A stretch of DNA of 64,000 nt, from assembly GCA_018436725.1 (NCBI GenBank), contig JAHDKT010000002.1, forward strand, positions 1-64,000, in the 5' to 3' direction. The notes under the pieces were generated by a model that was not told where the DNA came from, made no database searches, and saw nothing but the letters and a program-made list of their open reading frames with translations. The translations under genes and the position numbers were made by a program. Below, piece by piece: positions 60,572 through 64,000 of the stretch. Position 1 is the stretch's first letter, and the number at the start of each line of letters is the position of its first letter. The stretch is from Synergistaceae bacterium. Lineage in GTDB: Bacteria; Synergistota; Synergistia; Synergistales; Aminobacteriaceae.

Positions 60572-61732
60572 TTATGAATCGAGGATCGCGCGAAGCGCCG
60601 AGAGCGTCGAGTCCACATCCTCCTCCGCGGTGAAGTAGCCGGGGCTGAGCCTGAGCGCGCCGCCGGGGAAGGTACCGAGCGTCTTGTGGGCGAGCGGGGC
60701 GCAGTGGAGGCCGGGGCGCGTCTCGATGCCGAACTCCTCGGAGAGACGTCCGGCGACGAGGCCGTTGTCGCGCCCCTCGAAGTTCGCCGCGAAGACGGGG
60801 AGGCGTCCCTCCATAGTCCGCCGCCCGGAGAGACGCACGCCGGGGAGCGAGAGGAGGCCGGTCAGAAGACGAGCGCCGAGCAGCTCCTCCCGGGCGCGCA
60901 CCGCGTCGATTCCCGTCTCCCGCAGCCACGAGAGCGCGGCGAGCAGCCCCGCGATTCCGGGAAGATTCGGCGTCCCGGCCTCGAACTTGTCGGGCATCGC
61001 GTCCGGCTGGAACTCCAGGTGCGAAAAGCTCCCGGTGCCGCCTTCGACGAACCACTCGACCTTTTGTGCGAATTCCGGATTCCAGACGATACCCCCGATC
61101 CCCTGCGGGCCGAGAAGCCCCTTGTGCCCGGTGAAACAGAGCGCGGCAAGCCCCAGCTCCGTCATGTTCAACGGGAGGATTCCGGCCGTCTGGGCGCAGT
61201 CGGCGACGAACGGAACGCCCCCCTCTCGGCAGATCGCGGAGAGCGCGGGCAGGTCCTGCACCGTGCCGCAGACGTTGCTGGCGTGCGAGAGGATCACGAG
61301 ATCGGGACGGGTTCGGGAGAGGGCTTCGGCGAAGACGTCGGGGCGTAAAAACCCTTCTTCGTCGCACGCGGCTATCTCCAGCCGCACGCCCCGCGTCTCC
61401 AGCCTGCGCAATGGACGGAGCACCGCGTTGTGCTCCATGCTCGACGCGAGCACGGTCATACCAGGCTTCAGAAAGCCCTTCAGGACGACGTTGATGGATT
61501 CCGTCACGTTCGCCGTGAACGTCGCGTAGCGGGGATCGTCGTCCCAGCCGCCGAACAGCGAAACAAGCTCCTCCCTGCAGGAGAGGACGGTGTCCATACT
61601 CTTCAGATCCCGCTTCGAGGCGCTCCCCCGCGCGACGTTCGCTCCCCCTCCGGTCAGAAAGTCGTACATCGCCCTGGCCACGCACTCCGGCTTCGGCCAC
61701 GTCGTTGCCCCGTTGTTCATATATATGGACAT
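60572..61732 (-). CDS. class V aminotransferase / cysteine desulfurase-like protein
   Basis: A 386-residue fold-type I PLP enzyme. The PLP lysine is in F-T-G-H-K-G-L-L-G-P-Q-G-I-G-G, preceded by V-A-D-C-A-Q-T-A-G. The C-terminal R-P-G-L-H-C-A-P-L-A-H supplies the catalytic cysteine. The start Y-M-N-N-G-A-T-T-W-P-K-P resembles the EF2568-type cysteine desulfurase subfamily, linked in other bacteria to selenium-dependent enzymes. Here it stands alone, divergent from a kinase gene. AAAGGAAG precedes ATG 61732. Confidence 0.82.
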   Translation of the reverse strand: MSIYMNNGATTWPKPECVARAMYDFLTGGGANVARGSASKRDLKSMDTVLSCREELVSLFGGWDDDPRYATFTANVTESINVVLKGFLKPGMTVLASSMEHNAVLRPLRRLETRGVRLEIAACDEEGFLRPDVFAEALSRTRPDLVILSHASNVCGTVQDLPALSAICREGGVPFVADCAQTAGILPLNMTELGLAALCFTGHKGLLGPQGIGGIVWNPEFAQKVEWFVEGGTGSFSHLEFQPDAMPDKFEAGTPNLPGIAGLLAALSWLRETGIDAVRAREELLGARLLTGLLSLPGVRLSGRRTMEGRLPVFAANFEGRDNGLVAGRLSEEFGIETRPGLHCAPLAHKTLGTFPGGALRLSPGYFTAEEDVDSTLSALRAILDS

Positions 61733-61749
61733 CTCAATCTTCCTTTCTT

Positions 61750-61755
61750 ATTATA
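61750..61755 (-). promoter_or_regulatory. -10 box for the cysteine desulfurase-like gene
   Basis: A perfect TATAAT on the leftward strand 18 bases before the start codon; the -35 is poor. Confidence 0.35.
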
Positions 61756-61867
61756 AAACGTATGCACCATTGTACTGTTTTTCTGCAATAACGCCAGGCT
61801 TCGGGGGGAAGATGCGGCTGCAACGGGTGAAGAACGTCGCGTTTCCGGAGCAATTCGTGGAAAACAA

Positions 61868-61876
61868 TGCTATACT
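61868..61876 (+). promoter_or_regulatory. extended -10 promoter of the hybrid kinase gene
   Basis: TGC followed by TATACT (61871-61876), about 88 bases before the start codon. Confidence 0.45.
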
Positions 61877-61964
61877 TTTACTGAATATACGGTGGAGACA
61901 GCCTGCTCTGCGCGATCATACATCCCTCCCTCCGCCTTCTTTGCCGTACCAAGGAGGATTTTCT

Positions 61965-64000
61965 ATGCACTGGAAACGTCATCTCCCGGTTCTCGCCGTC
62001 CTGACAGCGCTCCTTTGGTACGGAGCGACGCGAAACTATTTGCTCTTCCACGCCGTCGTGGAGTTCGCCAATATCACAATCTATCTCTTCGCGGCATTTC
62101 TTGGCGTCTTCGCTTCCCGAATGACGCCGGACCCCTTTCTCCACGGCGTCAGCGTCGTCTACTTCGCCATGTCGCTGGTCACGGTCGTTCACACGCTCGC
62201 CTTCGAGGGAATGGGCGTCTTCCCGGGGTGGACGGCGAATCACCCCACGCAGCTCTGGATGCTGATGCGCTTCATCCACGGACTCGGTATTCCGCTGACG
62301 CTTCTTTTCTCGAATCGCCCCGGCTTCGTCCGCGTTTTCACCGCGGGCGCGGTCCTCTCCGTCTTCGGCGGCATTCTGCTGATCGCGGCCGGATTGTTTC
62401 CGGACTGTTTCATCCCAGGCGAAGGGCTCACTTTTTTCAAGGTGGCCGGAGAATACGCCGTCGCGCTGATGCTGGTTCTTTCCATCCTGTACTCGCTCGT
62501 GTTCCGCCGAGAGGAAGCGCGGCGCTACGGGTACTCCTTCGAAATCTCTCTCGCCTGCTTCATCGCGAGCGGAATGGTCTTCACCCTTTACACCGACGTC
62601 TACGGCTTCTTCAACATGTTGGGCCATATGCTCCACGGATACGGCGCGTACGTCCTCCTCTTCGGATTCGTCGTCGATTCGGCGCAAACGCTGATGGACC
62701 GCCACTTTCACGACCTGAACGAACAGATACGCGCGATGAACCGCGAACTGGAGGACCGCGTCGCGCAGCGGACGCGGGAGCTGGAGGAGGCGAACGCGCG
62801 CCTTGCGGCGGACATCGCCCGCCGCAAGGCGGTCGAGGAGCATCTCCGCAAGGCCAAGGAGGAGGCGGAAGAGGGCAACCGGGCGAAGAGCGCCTTCCTC
62901 GCCACGATGAGCCAGCGCAAAGCCTCCCGGAGCGAGCGTTCGAGCGAAGGGACGAGGTCCGCACTCCGCTCAACGGCATCCTCGGTATGGCGGCGCAGCT
63001 GAAGGACGAGGGATTGAAGCCGGAGGAGCGGGAGGAGTACCTCTCCATCCTCGTCCACTCTGGAGAATCGCTGCTGGACATACTGAACAACATCCTCGAC
63101 ATCGCGCGGCTGGAGTCGGGAAGCGCGCGCGAGGAACGCTCCTCGTTCCGGCCCGCCGTTCTCGCGCAGGAGGTCGTCGCGCTCTTTTCGCAGCGGGCGG
63201 CGGAAAAGGGGATTGCTCTGACGTCGATCGTCGACCCGAATCTGCCGGAAATTCTGCTTGGGTATCCGATACGCCTGAAGCAGGTGCTCTTCAACCTTGT
63301 CGGCAACGGAATCAAATTCACCGACAGCGGAGAGGTGACGCTTTCCCTCGGGTGCGCGCGCCGCTCCGGGAACGAGGCGCTTCTGGCGGTCGCCGTGAAG
63401 GATACCGGCATCGGCATATCTCCGAAGGGTATCGAGAGGATTTTCACGCCCTTCAGCCAGGCCGACGACTCCATCTCCAGACGCTACGGGGGGACGGGGT
63501 TGGGACTGGCGATCTCGAAACGCCTTGTCGAGTTCATGGGAGGGCGGATCGCCGTCGCTTCGAAGGTCGACGAGGGGAGCGCCTTTTCGTTCACTCTGCC
63601 GGTAACGATCGGCGCGAAAGACGTTCCTGCGGAGGCGACATCGAGCGACGCGGGGGAAACGCCGCTGCGCGGTCTCTCGGTCCTCGTAGCCGAAGACAAC
63701 GTCTTCAACAGGAAGGTGCTGGAGAAGATCCTGGAAAAGGCGGGAATTTCGTTCGACTCCGCGGAGAACGGCGTCGAAGCGGCTAAGAAGGGAACGGAAG
63801 GAGCGTTCGACGCCGTCCTGATGGACATCGAGATGCCGGAGATGGACGGCTACGAGGCCTCTCGAAGCATCCGGCGCCGCGAGAAGAAGACCGGGCGCCG
63901 CGTCCCGATCATCGCGCTTTCGGCGCACGTATCGGACGAACACAGACAAATGGCTTTTGAAGCGGGGATGGATGCGTTCGCCGGGAAGCCCGTGCGGAAG
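61965..64000 (+). pseudogene. membrane hybrid sensor histidine kinase, disrupted at the H-box (3' end outside window)
   Basis: The start at 61965 has AAGGAGG upstream. Seven membrane helices (about 5-240) are followed by a coiled coil and the run A-K-S-A-F-L-A-T-M-S that precedes the catalytic H-E-V-R-T-P-L-N-G. Exactly there, 38 extra bases (62915-62952) shift the frame, which ends at 63002. Without them, CAC (62913, 62914, 62953) restores the histidine and an open frame continues through HATPase (N box V-G-N-G-I-K-F-T, G box G-G-T-G-L-G-L-A) and a receiver domain (D in L-M-D-I-E-M-P-E-M-D-G) to the window end. A restart at ATG 62987 would lack the histidine. It is either a recent pseudogene or a sequencing/assembly artefact. 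Confidence 0.8.
62915..62952. other. 38-bp insertion inside the histidine codon of the kinase gene
   Basis: The insertion splits CAC between its second and third base. It contains three GAGCG units and ends TCCC...GGGA. GCCTCCC and GAGCGAAGGGA within it also occur together, 13 bases closer, at about 38403-38421, which hints at a small repeat family. No flanking target duplication longer than a base is seen. Confidence 0.6.

Overview
The window looks like chromosomal DNA of a GC-rich, anaerobic, amino-acid-fermenting diderm bacterium, most likely a member of the Synergistota (Synergistaceae). Four things point there. An oxidative-branch ornithine fermentation set (ord-ortA-ortB) sits beside a TRAP transporter. 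A surface protein ends in a Cys-containing, Leu-rich tail like the Synerg-CTERM sorting signal. Peptide and amino acid transporters are abundant. A hybrid-cluster protein (Hcp) and ferredoxin-type proteins are present, with no oxidase in view. This placement rests on reading alone; no database search was run. No rRNA, tRNA, CRISPR array or complete insertion sequence was seen.

Layout. 1-9.2 kb is an amino acid catabolism and D-amino-acid block: the end of a cysteine-synthase-like gene, alanine racemase, 2,4-diaminopentanoate dehydrogenase, both subunits of 2-amino-4-ketopentanoate thiolase, a DctQ-DctM-DctP TRAP transporter, and a class III aminotransferase-fold enzyme resembling isoleucine 2-epimerase. 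9.5-14.3 kb holds two small-molecule methyltransferases, a secreted protein with ten beta/gamma-crystallin motifs, and a small membrane protein. 14.3-27 kb is a signalling and surface block: a GGDEF+HD-GYP sensor, a YiiX-like papain-fold protein, two further GGDEF proteins, a chemoreceptor, and a beta-helix surface protein with a sorting tail.

27.1-34.2 kb is one leftward, tightly overlapping seven-gene operon: an Rbs-type ABC importer (ATPase, permease, binding protein), a binding-protein-like gene without a signal peptide, a PCC/DUF296 gene, an ECF S component, and an ECF T-A-A' module fused into one polypeptide. Its two ATPase halves are degenerate in complementary places, leaving one intact composite ATP site. 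34.3-38.3 kb holds an orphan prepilin, a 50-residue ORF, a GGDEF paralogue, and a YedE-TusA pair.

38.5-48.9 kb is a second leftward operon: oligopeptide ABC importer oppABCDF, two tandem cytosolic C45-family Ntn-hydrolase/acyltransferase paralogues, and a MATE exporter, with a divergent LysR regulator. It reads as an import, cleavage or acyl transfer, and efflux module. 49-55 kb carries a CGGC-domain protein, an Rrf2-ferredoxin-Hcp nitrosative-stress operon, and murQ-murP for N-acetylmuramic acid recycling. 55-64 kb carries a soluble PAS-histidine kinase-receiver protein, a cupin, TrkH-TrkA potassium uptake, a cysteine-desulfurase-like enzyme, and a second hybrid kinase. That last gene is broken by a 38-bp insertion exactly at its catalytic histidine and runs off the window.

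The best candidates for an undescribed system are the ABC/PCC/ECF operon (27.1-34.2 kb) and the Opp/C45/C45/MATE operon (38.5-47.6 kb).
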